From assembly GCA_024760545.1 (NCBI GenBank), contig CP060501.1, positions 2,021,501-2,085,500 of the forward strand: a stretch of DNA of 64,000 nt. The letters are read 5' to 3'. Made by a program: the position numbers and the translations under genes. The DNA is from Nitrospira sp. (GTDB lineage: Bacteria; Nitrospirota; Nitrospiria; Nitrospirales; Nitrospiraceae). Positions 8,892-17,126 of the stretch are shown piece by piece; the first letter of the stretch is position 1; each line of letters begins with the position of its first letter. A model generated the notes under the pieces. That model saw only the letters and a program-made list of their open reading frames with translations. It did no database searches and was not told where the DNA came from.

Positions 8892-8918
8892 AAGTAGGTA
8901 TAATCCTAGGACCTACTT
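8892..8918 (+). promoter_or_regulatory. Perfect -10 box inside an 8-bp inverted repeat (promoter plus candidate operator)
   Basis: TATAAT at 8899-8904 lies within AAGTAGGT (8892-8899) and ACCTACTT (8911-8918), a perfect 8-bp inverted repeat with an 11-bp centre. The -35 region is poor (TTGGAG at 8878, 15-nt spacing). The dyad would cover the -10 and start site of transcription towards the membrane protein at 8959, which suits a repressor or MerR-like activator. No regulator gene is adjacent. Confidence 0.5.
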
Positions 8919-8958
8919 GGAAAAAATGAGTGATTCATGGCCTCTGCTGCCTTGATTC

Positions 8959-9612
8959 GTGCGTCGTTCCTATGTGATAGCTACAGCCATGATCCTGGCC
9001 GGCCTCTTTGCAAGCGCCTTGTGTATCGGGTTGATCGTCGGCGATTGGTTGTATTTTATTCGGCTGACCCCTGACGCCATCCGGTATGGCTGCCGTGTCG
9101 CGAAGCATCAAGATCAATGGCCCGGAATGGTGCTCGCGACCGTGCACGATCGCTTCACGCCTGACGGCCTGTTGATGCTTCCGCACGGAGTCGCCCGGTT
9201 TTACCCGGAATTATCCCAGATTGCGATCCGCCCTCAGTACCGATTCTTCTCGAAGAATTTCCGTACCGCCTGGCCGGTGAAGGGACTGATCCATCTTTCT
9301 CCCCAAGATCAAGCTCTGGGAACGTTCTGCGTAAAGCGCATTCCATGGTCATCGGCGCTCATCACACTTTTATGGTTTGCGGTCGTCTTACTGGGATCTC
9401 TCACCTTCGTGATTCAGTACACCATGGAGGATGGATTTACGTCGTTGGGTGGGACGTTTCTGGGGATCGGCATCGTCGGTCTTGCAGGCATGGTCGTGCT
9501 CTTCGGATTCATCACGGTCACGTTTTCTTTTCGCCTGGAAGACAGCCGTCTCATGAAAGTCCACGACGAGTTGCGCGACGCGATTGCAGGTCTTGAACAC
9601 TCATCTAGCTGA
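8959..9612 (+). CDS. Uncharacterised membrane protein
   Basis: 217 residues from GTG 8959. An N-terminal membrane segment (about residues 7-30), a soluble loop of about 100 residues, then two more hydrophobic segments (about 133-155 and 165-190). The topology suggests three membrane helices with a large extracytoplasmic loop. No family recognised. A nine-codon in-frame ORF (8926-8955) ends just ahead of the GTG and may be a leader. The 3' end overlaps the convergent gene at 9605 by 8 bp. Confidence 0.75.
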   Translation: MRRSYVIATAMILAGLFASALCIGLIVGDWLYFIRLTPDAIRYGCRVAKHQDQWPGMVLATVHDRFTPDGLLMLPHGVARFYPELSQIAIRPQYRFFSKNFRTAWPVKGLIHLSPQDQALGTFCVKRIPWSSALITLLWFAVVLLGSLTFVIQYTMEDGFTSLGGTFLGIGIVGLAGMVVLFGFITVTFSFRLEDSRLMKVHDELRDAIAGLEHSSS

Positions 9613-9955
9613 GAAACAAATCTAGAAAATGATCGTATTCGGCCGGCAAGTCCAAGATAGATCGGTTGCGGGCAAGGCCGGCGATGATACCTCGATGTTT
9701 TTTGACGAGACCGGAGGTCTCGAAGGCATGCCGGAACTGCTGCCATTGCAGAGCGGGATCGGCTACAATCCGAAACTGTTCGTCCTTGGGCAACGCGTGG
9801 ACGGCGGTCGTCAAGGTTCGAATGGCTTTTTCCACGCTCTCATAGGGCGGAGCCAATTTGAGCTGGGTATAGAAACACTCCAGGTGGCGGCGGAATTCAT
9901 CTTTAAGGAACAGAAGCGGGTCGCTGGAGTTCAGTTCAGCACCTTCCCTGGTCAA
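9605..9955 (-). CDS. Small uncharacterised cytoplasmic protein
   Basis: 116 residues, helical and charged, with no signal peptide, metal motif or membrane segment. The only in-frame start near the N-terminus is TTG at 9955 and no good ribosome site is visible, so the start is unsure. The amino-acid composition is normal for a real protein (alternating hydrophobic and charged residues, ending DHFLDLFLS), whereas the overlapping plus-strand frame looks random. Function unknown. Confidence 0.6.
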   Translation of the reverse strand: MTREGAELNSSDPLLFLKDEFRRHLECFYTQLKLAPPYESVEKAIRTLTTAVHALPKDEQFRIVADPALQWQQFRHAFETSGLVKKHRGIIAGLARNRSILDLPAEYDHFLDLFLS

Positions 9956-10011
9956 TCAGGTGGATGATACGGTATGAAGACGGAACGGAACAACTCTTCA
10001 ATGGAGGACGT

Positions 10012-10497
10012 ATGAAGCGGATGTTTGTCGGGTTACTTGGTCTGTTCACCGCAATCGTGATGGTCGGCTGCTCCTCGCCCCACCATCACCATGGCATGAT
10101 GGGAGGCGGCAAAAGCGAGGCCTATTGGCAGAAGGGCCAGCAAGATATGGCCTCCTTGATCGACAAAACTGTGAAAGACCCTGATAAAGCACAGCAGGTC
10201 AAGAGCATTTCCGGCGAAATCGTCAACGAACTGAAGACAGGCCGAGAGCAGGAACGTGCCTATCACCGGCAACTTTATACATTGAACGCCAGCTATACGG
10301 CGCCGCCCGAAGAGTTTTCCAAGGTCCTCGACGAGGCAAGCACTCAACGAACGAAAACGTCAGCGAAGGTTCTGGCCCTGCGATTCAAGATGAAAGAGTT
10401 GATGACCGCCGATGAATGGAAGGCCCTGACCGATAAAATGCTGTCGTATAGCAGTCGATACCAGCACGGAGATGCAGGGGCAAAGACCGGCTATTGA
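10012..10497 (+). CDS. Lipoprotein with His cluster, possible Spy/CpxP-like metal or stress sensor
   Basis: 161 residues from ATG 10012 (GGAGGACGT directly upstream). The signal peptide ends in the lipobox VGCS, with the lipidated Cys at about residue 20. It is followed by SPHHHHGMMGGG, a His/Met-rich patch able to bind metals. The rest is predicted all-helical with a C-terminal ELMTADEWKAL segment, reminiscent of periplasmic metal-resistance/Spy-like proteins. That relationship is an inference from pattern. The last 7 bp overlap the convergent gene at 10491. Confidence 0.75.
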   Translation: MKRMFVGLLGLFTAIVMVGCSSPHHHHGMMGGGKSEAYWQKGQQDMASLIDKTVKDPDKAQQVKSISGEIVNELKTGREQERAYHRQLYTLNASYTAPPEEFSKVLDEASTQRTKTSAKVLALRFKMKELMTADEWKALTDKMLSYSSRYQHGDAGAKTGY

Positions 10498-11522
10498 TCT
10501 GCAGCCGGCGCGGCTTTGAGTGGCACAGCGGCCCATGTCGCGCCGGCGTCGGTGGAACGATAGAGACCGCTGCCGTTTGTCCCGGCATAGAGCACTTGCG
10601 AGTTTTTCGGGCCCATGACCAGGGCTCGAATATTCCGGGTCGCAAAGCCTTGATTCATTTCCCGCCACGTCTTCCCGCCGTCAGGACTTTTCCACACCCC
10701 GGCAGGGCCGCCGACATATAGGTTCGACGGCTCCGTCGGGTGGATCACAATGCTGCTCACAAACGGATCAGGCAGCGATTGTCCGATCCGCTCCCACTGC
10801 TCGCCTTTGTTGGCCGTGCGAAAGAGACCTTTCGTCGTCCCTGCATAAACGACGTTGGGATTCGTCCGATCGATTTCAATGGCATTGACGCCCAGTGCCA
10901 TGGACGCCATCAGTTCGCTTTCAGGAATCAGTCCGTTGTTGATCTTCTTCCACAACATCGCCGCATCGTCCGAACGATAGATCCCGCCAGTCGTTCCACC
11001 AAACAGGATGGTGGGATCCTTAGGATTGATGGCAATGGACGTCACAATATGGACTTCCTTCATTCCGTTCATCCGTTCTTCCCATTCACGCCCCGCGTCC
11101 TTCGTAGAGAACGCGCCCACGGTCGTTGCGATATAAATCTTTTCGCTCAACGCGGGATGAAATACGAACTGATTCACGAACGAGACATGTTCTTTCAATC
11201 CGACGTTATGGGGCAACCAATGTTGTCCGCCGTCCGGACTCTTGTAGACGGCATCTCCCATCGTGCCGGCATAGATCGTGGCTGGCAGCTGCGGATCGAT
11301 CGCAAGCGTCGTCACCCGGCGCGCGCTGAAGCTCGGGAATCGCTCCCAAGTCCCACCGCCGTCTCGTGACTTGTAGACGGCGTCGTTCGTGGCCACGTAG
11401 AGGATGTTGACGTTGGTCGGATGGAGCGCGATCGAAACGATCGCCTCACTCTCCTTTTGACAACCGAGAGAGACAAGAAGCGATGCCACCAGCAGGAGTT
11501 TGATCGTGGACAGACGCAGCAT
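10491..11522 (-). CDS. BNR/Asp-box beta-propeller lipoprotein (YCF48/sortilin-like)
   Basis: 343 residues from ATG 11522 (GTG 11549 possible). The signal sequence ends in SLGCQ, a lipobox. About seven Asp-box repeats of the SxDxGxxW type follow at regular intervals (for example SRDGGGTW, SPDGGQHW, SPDGGKTW, STDAGATW), each with an IYAGT/VYAGT strand. This predicts a seven-bladed propeller anchored to a membrane and facing the periplasm or outside. Such proteins include the photosystem II assembly factor YCF48 and sialidase-like folds; catalytic residues are not evident, so a binding or assembly role is more likely. Confidence 0.85.
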   Translation of the reverse strand: MLRLSTIKLLLVASLLVSLGCQKESEAIVSIALHPTNVNILYVATNDAVYKSRDGGGTWERFPSFSARRVTTLAIDPQLPATIYAGTMGDAVYKSPDGGQHWLPHNVGLKEHVSFVNQFVFHPALSEKIYIATTVGAFSTKDAGREWEERMNGMKEVHIVTSIAINPKDPTILFGGTTGGIYRSDDAAMLWKKINNGLIPESELMASMALGVNAIEIDRTNPNVVYAGTTKGLFRTANKGEQWERIGQSLPDPFVSSIVIHPTEPSNLYVGGPAGVWKSPDGGKTWREMNQGFATRNIRALVMGPKNSQVLYAGTNGSGLYRSTDAGATWAAVPLKAAPAADQ

Positions 11523-11739
11523 GGCAATCGTGGCGGCAGACCTAAACACAGGATTCAGCGAGGAGTCAAGGATGAAGACCTCTCACACTGCGAGGGACGG
11601 TTTTCCTACTAATGATGTTTGACACATCTCCCACAAAGGATAACAATCCGCACGAGTTTCGCTCGACAGGAATCAGGACATAGGGCTTCCAGTATCTAGC
11701 TCCCTATCGAAGCCTACAAGATAAGAAAGGGGATTCACG

Positions 11740-12348
11740 ATGGATATGGAAGACATGATTTCTGCGGTGCAGAAGAAGCTGGGCGTTCAGGTAGATGGTC
11801 GAGGTGGGACCGAGACCTGGGGTGCGATTTATGCCCACATCGTCAAACCGACGGTGCGAGGAGAAACTCCCGCCGAGGCGATCGAAGAAGTCGACGCACG
11901 CAGCGAAAAGAATATCGCGACACTGCTTCCAGAAGTACGGCCCATCGCCCGTGCATTGGTGCAAAAGGCCGCTCAAAATGGGATTCAAATAAGGATCATT
12001 AGTGGCTTAAGAAGCTATGCCGAACAGGACGATTTGTACGCGAAGGGTCGTACAACGCCTGGTGATAAAGTCACAAATGCGCGGGGCGGGTACTCGAATC
12101 ATAACTTCGGCATCGCCTTTGATGTTGGAGTCTTCGAAGGCGCGAAGTACCTCAGCGAGTCCGTCAAATATAAGGCGGTCGGCGTCCTCGGAATGGACTT
12201 GGGTCTCGAATGGGGCGGCAACTGGAAAACGCTGGTTGATGAACCCCACTTCCAACTCCGTCCTGGGTGGGCTGTGGATATCACGGAATCGGAAATGTTG
12301 GCAGGGCTTCGGGATCGCAAAGAGAATGGAACCTCCTTCTATGCATAG
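11740..12348 (+). CDS. M15-family D-Ala-D-Ala/L-Ala-D-Glu peptidase with N-terminal binding domain
   Basis: 202 residues; ATG preceded by AAAGGGGATT. Residues 5-30 resemble half of a peptidoglycan-binding domain (VQKKLGVQVDGRGGTETWGAI). The peptidase part has SGLRSYAEQDDLYAKGR, the zinc/catalytic motif SNHNFGIAFDV (SxHxxGxAxD) and EPHFQ, the third zinc ligand. This matches VanY/CwlK-type zinc peptidases and phage endolysins. No signal peptide or phage genes are nearby; how it would reach the cell wall is unclear. A TTGACA at 11619 begins a candidate promoter with a poor -10. Confidence 0.88.
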   Translation: MDMEDMISAVQKKLGVQVDGRGGTETWGAIYAHIVKPTVRGETPAEAIEEVDARSEKNIATLLPEVRPIARALVQKAAQNGIQIRIISGLRSYAEQDDLYAKGRTTPGDKVTNARGGYSNHNFGIAFDVGVFEGAKYLSESVKYKAVGVLGMDLGLEWGGNWKTLVDEPHFQLRPGWAVDITESEMLAGLRDRKENGTSFYA

Positions 12349-12380
12349 CTCGAACGACTGAGGACTAATCCGACTTTCCC

Positions 12381-13511
12381 CTACAGTTTCTGGTTGATCC
12401 GTTCCGCGTAGCCCGTCATCTCAACATAACCTTGGCCCTTGAGCGGCCGGCCTTGCTTGGTGCCCGTGACTGATACCGCACCTTCCCAATACGTGACTTG
12501 CGCGGTCCGCGAAGTCCGCAGTTCCTGATCGGCCAGCAAAGGAGCGAGCTCCAGGGTAAGGTCGAGGGATGGTACGGTCAGCCGCCATTTCGCGGGATAC
12601 GTAGCCTTGCTTGCAGAGCTGGTCCATGTGGCAGTCGACTCGATCTGAAAGCCGGTCACCGGGAGGTGTCGTGTCTGACCATCCGGTGAGACTGCCGTAC
12701 CGCTGGAGGCCGGGTCGGACATGCCATCTTTCCGACGCATGCGATACAACATGAGCTCGCTGTTGTCGTCCAACTGAAGGCTGAACCAATCCCACCCGAC
12801 CAGATCGTTCCCAAGATCGGCCGATCCGAATTCATGATCCATCCAACTCGTGCCGGTCACATCGAATGTTTCGTTGTCGATCGTCAACTGCCCGGTTGTC
12901 GCGAGTCTGGTGAATGAATAGTAATGTGAAGCTTGTCCGATGGCATCCCCTTTTCGACTGATGCCGTCCGAACCATGGGTGACGAGCGACTTGGCCGGTT
13001 GCATCGTGAGGGTCAGGGTGTGGGTATCGTCGCGAGCCGTCACGGTATGGAAGCCGGTCGAGTCGGTCGAAGCCTCCGCGCGCCAATCGTCGATCCAGAC
13101 TCGGAGTCGCGATTCATCGGCCCCTGCCTTACCCAACCCTTCACGGCTGAGTTTTTCGGAGAAGTGAAATCGCCGTCCGGTGATATCAGTCACGGCAAAA
13201 TGCGCAAAGTACAACTGGCTCACCGACCATTTCGACGGCAGAGTTTTGATGTCCTCCGGCGGGACGGCTCGGCGGAAAAAGGTCAATTCAAAGCCAAAGG
13301 ACCGGCTGTTCTTCGACTGGAGATGTCCCGTGTAATACCACCACTCGGTGCGATAGCGCGGGTGCGACCCGTGGTCCTTAGGAAAGTCGTACCGATACCC
13401 GGCGGTCGCATATTGAAACGGTGTCGGGGATGGGCTCGCGCCGAACGTCATCGAGAGATTGACGCTCAGCACGGCAGCAAGAACAATCCCGATTCGCATC
13501 CCGGCTTTCAT
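12381..13511 (-). CDS. Secreted AttH/CrtC lipocalin-like protein
   Basis: 376 residues from ATG 13511 (GAGG 6 nt upstream). A signal peptide covers about residues 1-25. The mature part has the AttH-family signatures: TEWWYYTGHL near the start, GFELTFFR, YFAHFAVTD, GTSWMDHEFG, and WDWFSLQLDDNSELMLYRMR. Related proteins include carotenoid 1,2-hydratase, but most family members are of unknown function, often beside ABC transporters. It is convergent with the M15 peptidase gene, 32 nt away. A periplasmic lipid- or pigment-related role is only an inference. Confidence 0.87.
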   Translation of the reverse strand: MKAGMRIGIVLAAVLSVNLSMTFGASPSPTPFQYATAGYRYDFPKDHGSHPRYRTEWWYYTGHLQSKNSRSFGFELTFFRRAVPPEDIKTLPSKWSVSQLYFAHFAVTDITGRRFHFSEKLSREGLGKAGADESRLRVWIDDWRAEASTDSTGFHTVTARDDTHTLTLTMQPAKSLVTHGSDGISRKGDAIGQASHYYSFTRLATTGQLTIDNETFDVTGTSWMDHEFGSADLGNDLVGWDWFSLQLDDNSELMLYRMRRKDGMSDPASSGTAVSPDGQTRHLPVTGFQIESTATWTSSASKATYPAKWRLTVPSLDLTLELAPLLADQELRTSRTAQVTYWEGAVSVTGTKQGRPLKGQGYVEMTGYAERINQKL

Positions 13512-13665
13512 GCTCAGCCTCGTTTCAGCAACAAACTTGGAGAGGAACACCAATACTGTGTTGCTCAATTGGCTCGGTTATAACACGCGCTTTCTCTACG
13601 AACAAATCGCCCGTCTGTGAGCGGTGTTTCACATTTCACAGCAACTTGCCGGTCGACTTGCAGCG

Positions 13666-13695
13666 TTGACAATTTTCACACGTCTCAGCTATCGT
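13666..13695 (+). promoter_or_regulatory. Promoter for the LON-domain gene, giving a near-leaderless transcript
   Basis: Perfect TTGACA at 13666-13671, an 18-nt spacer and TATCGT at 13690-13695. The ATG is at 13701, so a start 6-7 nt after the -10 would leave almost no leader. No Shine-Dalgarno precedes the ATG. Confidence 0.45.
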
Positions 13696-13700
13696 GAGTC

Positions 13701-14390
13701 ATGCAAATCGATCGCGAACGTGGGACGTCGACGACAGGCCCGTCCAAGCATGCAGAACCATTTCCAATTCCCGACCGCCTTCCAGTGTTTCCATTGCCCA
13801 ATGTCGTTTTTTTTCCGAAGACATACCTGCCGCTCCACATTTTTGAGCCGCGTTACCGCCGGATGGTCGGCGACGCAACGATGGGCGGTCAATGTATTGC
13901 CATGGCACTGCTGAAGGAGGGATGGGAATCGGACTACTATGGGAATCCAGCGATCTATCCCGCGCTCTGTATCGGACGGATCGTGAGTGTGCAGCCCTTG
14001 CCGGACGGCCGTTCCAACATCTTGCTGCAGGGCCTCGAACGTTGCGAGATCGCCGAAGAGCACTTCGAAAAGCCGTACCGTGAAGCGACGATTCATGTGA
14101 CCCCTCTACGTTCGGACGAGGGGCTGACGAAAGACGTTCGGAGCGGACTGATCGATGTACTCGGGCGCTACCTCCAAGCGAGAGAAGACAGCACGGCATG
14201 GCAAGGGTTTTTTCGCGAGGAAGTCAGCGACGAAGTCTTGGTCAACACCCTCTCGACCTACCTCGACTGTACACCTCTGGAAAAACAATTTTTACTGGAA
14301 GCGGACGGACTCCACCAGCGGGCGCGTCGATTGAACGATTTGGTTCAATTCATGTTGCACGAGCGTCGCGGGGCGAAGGGCTGGGAATAA
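13701..14390 (+). CDS. LON substrate-binding domain protein (no protease domain)
   Basis: 229 residues. The N-terminal LON domain starts at LPVFPLPNVVFFPKTYLPLHIFEPRY (read as two short motifs, LPVFPLPNVVFFP and LPLHIFEPRY) and runs to about residue 215. The ATPase and protease domains of Lon are absent, as in the widespread stand-alone LON-domain family of unknown function. Its TAA overlaps the next ATG (TAATG), coupling it to the ABC exporter genes. Confidence 0.9.
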   Translation: MQIDRERGTSTTGPSKHAEPFPIPDRLPVFPLPNVVFFPKTYLPLHIFEPRYRRMVGDATMGGQCIAMALLKEGWESDYYGNPAIYPALCIGRIVSVQPLPDGRSNILLQGLERCEIAEEHFEKPYREATIHVTPLRSDEGLTKDVRSGLIDVLGRYLQAREDSTAWQGFFREEVSDEVLVNTLSTYLDCTPLEKQFLLEADGLHQRARRLNDLVQFMLHERRGAKGWE

Positions 14391-15361
14391 TGGATCGCAC
14401 CGTCGCTATCAGCGTCAGCCGTCTGTGTAAAACGTATGATAGTCACAAGGCTGTTGATGACTTGTCGTTTCAGGTCTACGCAGGAGAAATTTTCGGTCTC
14501 CTCGGGCCGAACGGCGCAGGCAAAAGCACGACGCTTCGCACCCTCATCACCCTGTTGCATCCGACATCGGGCACCGCGACCATCATGGGCTACGACACGG
14601 TGCGCGAGGCGGATAAGGTACGAACGCTGATCGGGTATGTGCCTCAAGAACGAGCGATCGACCGGTTCCTCACCGGGCGTGAACACCTTCAATTATTGGG
14701 AGCTCTCTATCACTTGACGAAGGATGAGGCGGCCAAGCGTATCGCCGAGCTGCTCAAATTAGTTGAGCTGGAAGCCCATGCGGACCGACCGGCCAAGACC
14801 TACTCCGGTGGTATGAAACGGAAGCTGGATATCGCGTGCGGGCTGCTGCCAGACCCCAAGATCTTGTTTCTCGACGAGCCCACACTCGGCCTCGATGTGC
14901 AGAGTCGTCTCCGTATTTGGGACTACGTCCGAATGCTCAAAGCTCGCGGGATGACGGTGGTCATGACTACCAACTATCTGGATGAAGCCGATCGACTCTG
15001 CGATCGACTGGCCATTATCGACGGCGGCAAGATCAAGACCCTGGGCTCACCGGCTGAGCTTAAGATCGCTCTTGGCGGAGACATTGTGTCCCTGACCTTG
15101 AAAGAAACCAATCTGATCTCATCACTCGAGGCGGACTTGAAAACCCGTCCGGCAGTCAAAGCCGTCCGGGCAACAGCAAAGGGCTTGGACATCAGGGTGG
15201 AATCACCGGAGAAGGCCTTACCGGCCATTCTTGAGTCGGCCAATCGATTGGGTTGCGGTATCGAGTTTATTCAGTACAACCGTCCACGCTTAGACGATGT
15301 GTTCATCGCGCATACGGGGCGAGCGATCACCGAATCGATTCCGGAAGCCGAGTCGGCCTAA
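14390..15361 (+). CDS. ABC transporter ATP-binding protein, DrrA-type
   Basis: 323 residues. Walker A GPNGAGKST, Q-loop GYVPQERAID, signature YSGGMKRKLD, Walker B ILFLDEPTLGLD and the switch region VVMTTNYLDEAD are all intact. The C-terminal 90 residues form the extra domain of DrrA/NodI-like ATPases. It powers the permease encoded 9 nt downstream, together an ABC-2 type exporter of unknown substrate. The ATG overlaps the stop of the LON-domain gene by one base; a longer reading to 14198 would lie inside that gene and is not needed. Confidence 0.95.
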   Translation: MDRTVAISVSRLCKTYDSHKAVDDLSFQVYAGEIFGLLGPNGAGKSTTLRTLITLLHPTSGTATIMGYDTVREADKVRTLIGYVPQERAIDRFLTGREHLQLLGALYHLTKDEAAKRIAELLKLVELEAHADRPAKTYSGGMKRKLDIACGLLPDPKILFLDEPTLGLDVQSRLRIWDYVRMLKARGMTVVMTTNYLDEADRLCDRLAIIDGGKIKTLGSPAELKIALGGDIVSLTLKETNLISSLEADLKTRPAVKAVRATAKGLDIRVESPEKALPAILESANRLGCGIEFIQYNRPRLDDVFIAHTGRAITESIPEAESA

Positions 15362-15370
15362 AGGAGACAC

Positions 15371-16150
15371 GTGGCGCATTATTGGCAAGAAATCAGCGCG
15401 TTGACGATGCGATGGGTCCGACGATTGAGCCGGGAAAAATTCAGCATGCTCTTCACGCTGGTGCAGCCCATGCTCTTCTGGCTCATCTTCTTTGGGAACC
15501 TCTTCCAACGGGCCGCCGACACCCAGGTCATGCAGGCCCCGAACTACATCAGCTTCCTCGCGGCCGGTGTGGTCGTGATGACCGTCCTGAACAACGGTCT
15601 GGCCGGCGGGGTCGATCTGTTATTCGATAAGGAAAACGGGTTTCTCGAACGTCTGATGTCCACGCCCATTCACCGAAGCTCCGTCATTCTGAGCCGCTTC
15701 ATTTTCGTCATGGGGATCACGTCGATGCAGGTCCTCGTGATTCTTGGCGTCTCCTACCTCTTCGGCGTTCATCCCGCGACAGGCATCCTCGGTGTGGCAA
15801 CGATTCTATTGATCGGGATGATGTTCGGCATCGGCTTAACCGCAATTTCCATGGCGATGGCCTTTTCCGTGAAAAGCCACGGTGATTTCTTTTCCGTGCT
15901 GGGATTTCTTTCGTTGCCGATGATTTTCCTCAGCTCTGCATTGGTTCCCTTAGCCGCCATGCCCGGCTGGATGAGTTTCCTCGCCCAGTTCAATCCGATG
16001 ACCTGGGCAATCGACGCGGTACGGCCCTTAATCCTCTCCGGCTGGGGTGAAGCCTTGCCGCATGTGGGGATGGTGGTGGTGGTCATGCTCGTATTTGATG
16101 CCCTGTGTTTGTACGGTGGCGCCAAGGCATTCCGCCGGGCGATGGGGTGA
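15371..16150 (+). CDS. ABC-2 type transporter permease
   Basis: 259 residues from GTG 15371, with AAAGGAG 4 nt upstream. Six hydrophobic segments and the ABC-2 signature region NPMTWAIDAVRP near residue 210. ENGFLERLMSTPIHRSS is the typical cytoplasmic coupling segment of DrrB-like permeases. With the preceding ATPase it forms an inner-membrane exporter; drug, lipid or polysaccharide substrates are all possible. Confidence 0.93.
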   Translation: MAHYWQEISALTMRWVRRLSREKFSMLFTLVQPMLFWLIFFGNLFQRAADTQVMQAPNYISFLAAGVVVMTVLNNGLAGGVDLLFDKENGFLERLMSTPIHRSSVILSRFIFVMGITSMQVLVILGVSYLFGVHPATGILGVATILLIGMMFGIGLTAISMAMAFSVKSHGDFFSVLGFLSLPMIFLSSALVPLAAMPGWMSFLAQFNPMTWAIDAVRPLILSGWGEALPHVGMVVVVMLVFDALCLYGGAKAFRRAMG

Positions 16151-16235
16151 TGGCACCGTGAAGCGTCGATCGCTTGACTGATGCCTGAATCCGTCGGATC
16201 ATTGAGTCATTGCCGGATCGTTCGGGCTCGACACT

Positions 16236-17123
16236 GTGGCGGACAACTCAGAATTTTTAAGCATGCTGATTCCGGAGAGTCAAATTCGCGCGCTCATTCG
16301 TCTTCTGTCTGATGAGGACGACAAGATTGTCCGTACCATCAGCGGAAGACTCATCGATATCGGTCCATCGGCCGTCCCGCTTCTCCAGGAGGCGGAAATC
16401 GAGCAGCCCGAAATGGCCGATCGAATCGCCTCTGTCCTGGAAGAAATCCGAGGAGGAAAACTGGAGGACGAGCTCGCGCACTTGGTTGCCCTGCCGAACG
16501 AAGGCATGAGTCTGGAAACCGGCGCCTTCCTCATCGCCCGCTACGCCTATCCGGCGCTGGATGTCGCTCGCTATCGTGAACAGTTGGATACGATGGCGGA
16601 CGAAGTTCGAGCGCGGATCGGCTATCGAGCTTCCGGGGAGGAAGCCGTCAATGCGCTCAACCGTTATTTGTTTGCCGAGCAAGGGTTCAAAGGTAACACC
16701 AAGAACTATTATGAAATCGAGAACAGCTACCTCAACTGTGTCATGGATCGGCGAGTCGGCATCCCGATCAGCCTGTCGGCGGTGTATCTCTTTATTGGAC
16801 AGCGCTTGGCGCTGCCGCTGTTCGGCATCGGCATGCCCGGACACTTTTTGGTGAAGTACGAGTCCGATCGGTACAAGATCTTCATCGACTGTTTCAACCA
16901 CGGCGCCTTGTTGACGGAAAAAAACTGTGCCCGGTTTTTAACCGAGGCCGGTTACGGGTTCGACGACAAGTACCTGCAAAAAAGTCCGGTTCGGGCGATA
17001 TTGTCCCGCATGGTCAAAAACCTCTTGGCGATCTATTCTAAGGCCGGAGATTCCGTCAAGACCGCCCGCCTGACCAAATTCATCGAGATCCTTGGCGGCG
17101 CTCCTCGCGAAGAGGGGCTGTAA
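16236..17123 (+). CDS. SirB1/transglutaminase-like family protein
   Basis: 295 residues from GTG 16236; ATG 16263 is an alternative and neither has a clear ribosome site. The N-terminal 85 residues are HEAT-like helices (IGPSAVPLLQEAE). The rest matches the SirB1 family: NRYLFAEQGFKGNTKNYY, NSYLNCVMDRRVGIPISLS, GIGMPGHFLVKY, and IFIDCFNHG. These proteins have a transglutaminase-like fold and are often encoded with release-factor methyltransferase or LPS genes; no such neighbour is present here. C-terminal residues 250-285 are TPR-like. Confidence 0.85.
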   Translation: MADNSEFLSMLIPESQIRALIRLLSDEDDKIVRTISGRLIDIGPSAVPLLQEAEIEQPEMADRIASVLEEIRGGKLEDELAHLVALPNEGMSLETGAFLIARYAYPALDVARYREQLDTMADEVRARIGYRASGEEAVNALNRYLFAEQGFKGNTKNYYEIENSYLNCVMDRRVGIPISLSAVYLFIGQRLALPLFGIGMPGHFLVKYESDRYKIFIDCFNHGALLTEKNCARFLTEAGYGFDDKYLQKSPVRAILSRMVKNLLAIYSKAGDSVKTARLTKFIEILGGAPREEGL

Positions 17124-17126
17124 GCA

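Noticed and set aside
9629-9967. Plus-strand frame opposite the gene at 9605-9955
   Set aside because: Composition is less protein-like than the minus-strand frame, and it runs across the lipoprotein gene's upstream region without a ribosome site near a plausible start.
11619-11646. TTGACA-16-TAACAA ahead of the M15 peptidase gene as a promoter
   Set aside because: The -35 is perfect but the -10 matches only three positions, so I did not list it as a feature.
12933-13583. Plus-strand frame of 216 codons across the AttH-like gene
   Set aside because: Antisense shadow; Arg-rich and without recognisable domains.
14198-14389. Longer N-terminus for the ABC ATPase
   Set aside because: It would lie wholly inside the LON-domain gene; the TAATG junction at 14388-14392 explains the true start and the domain begins right after it.
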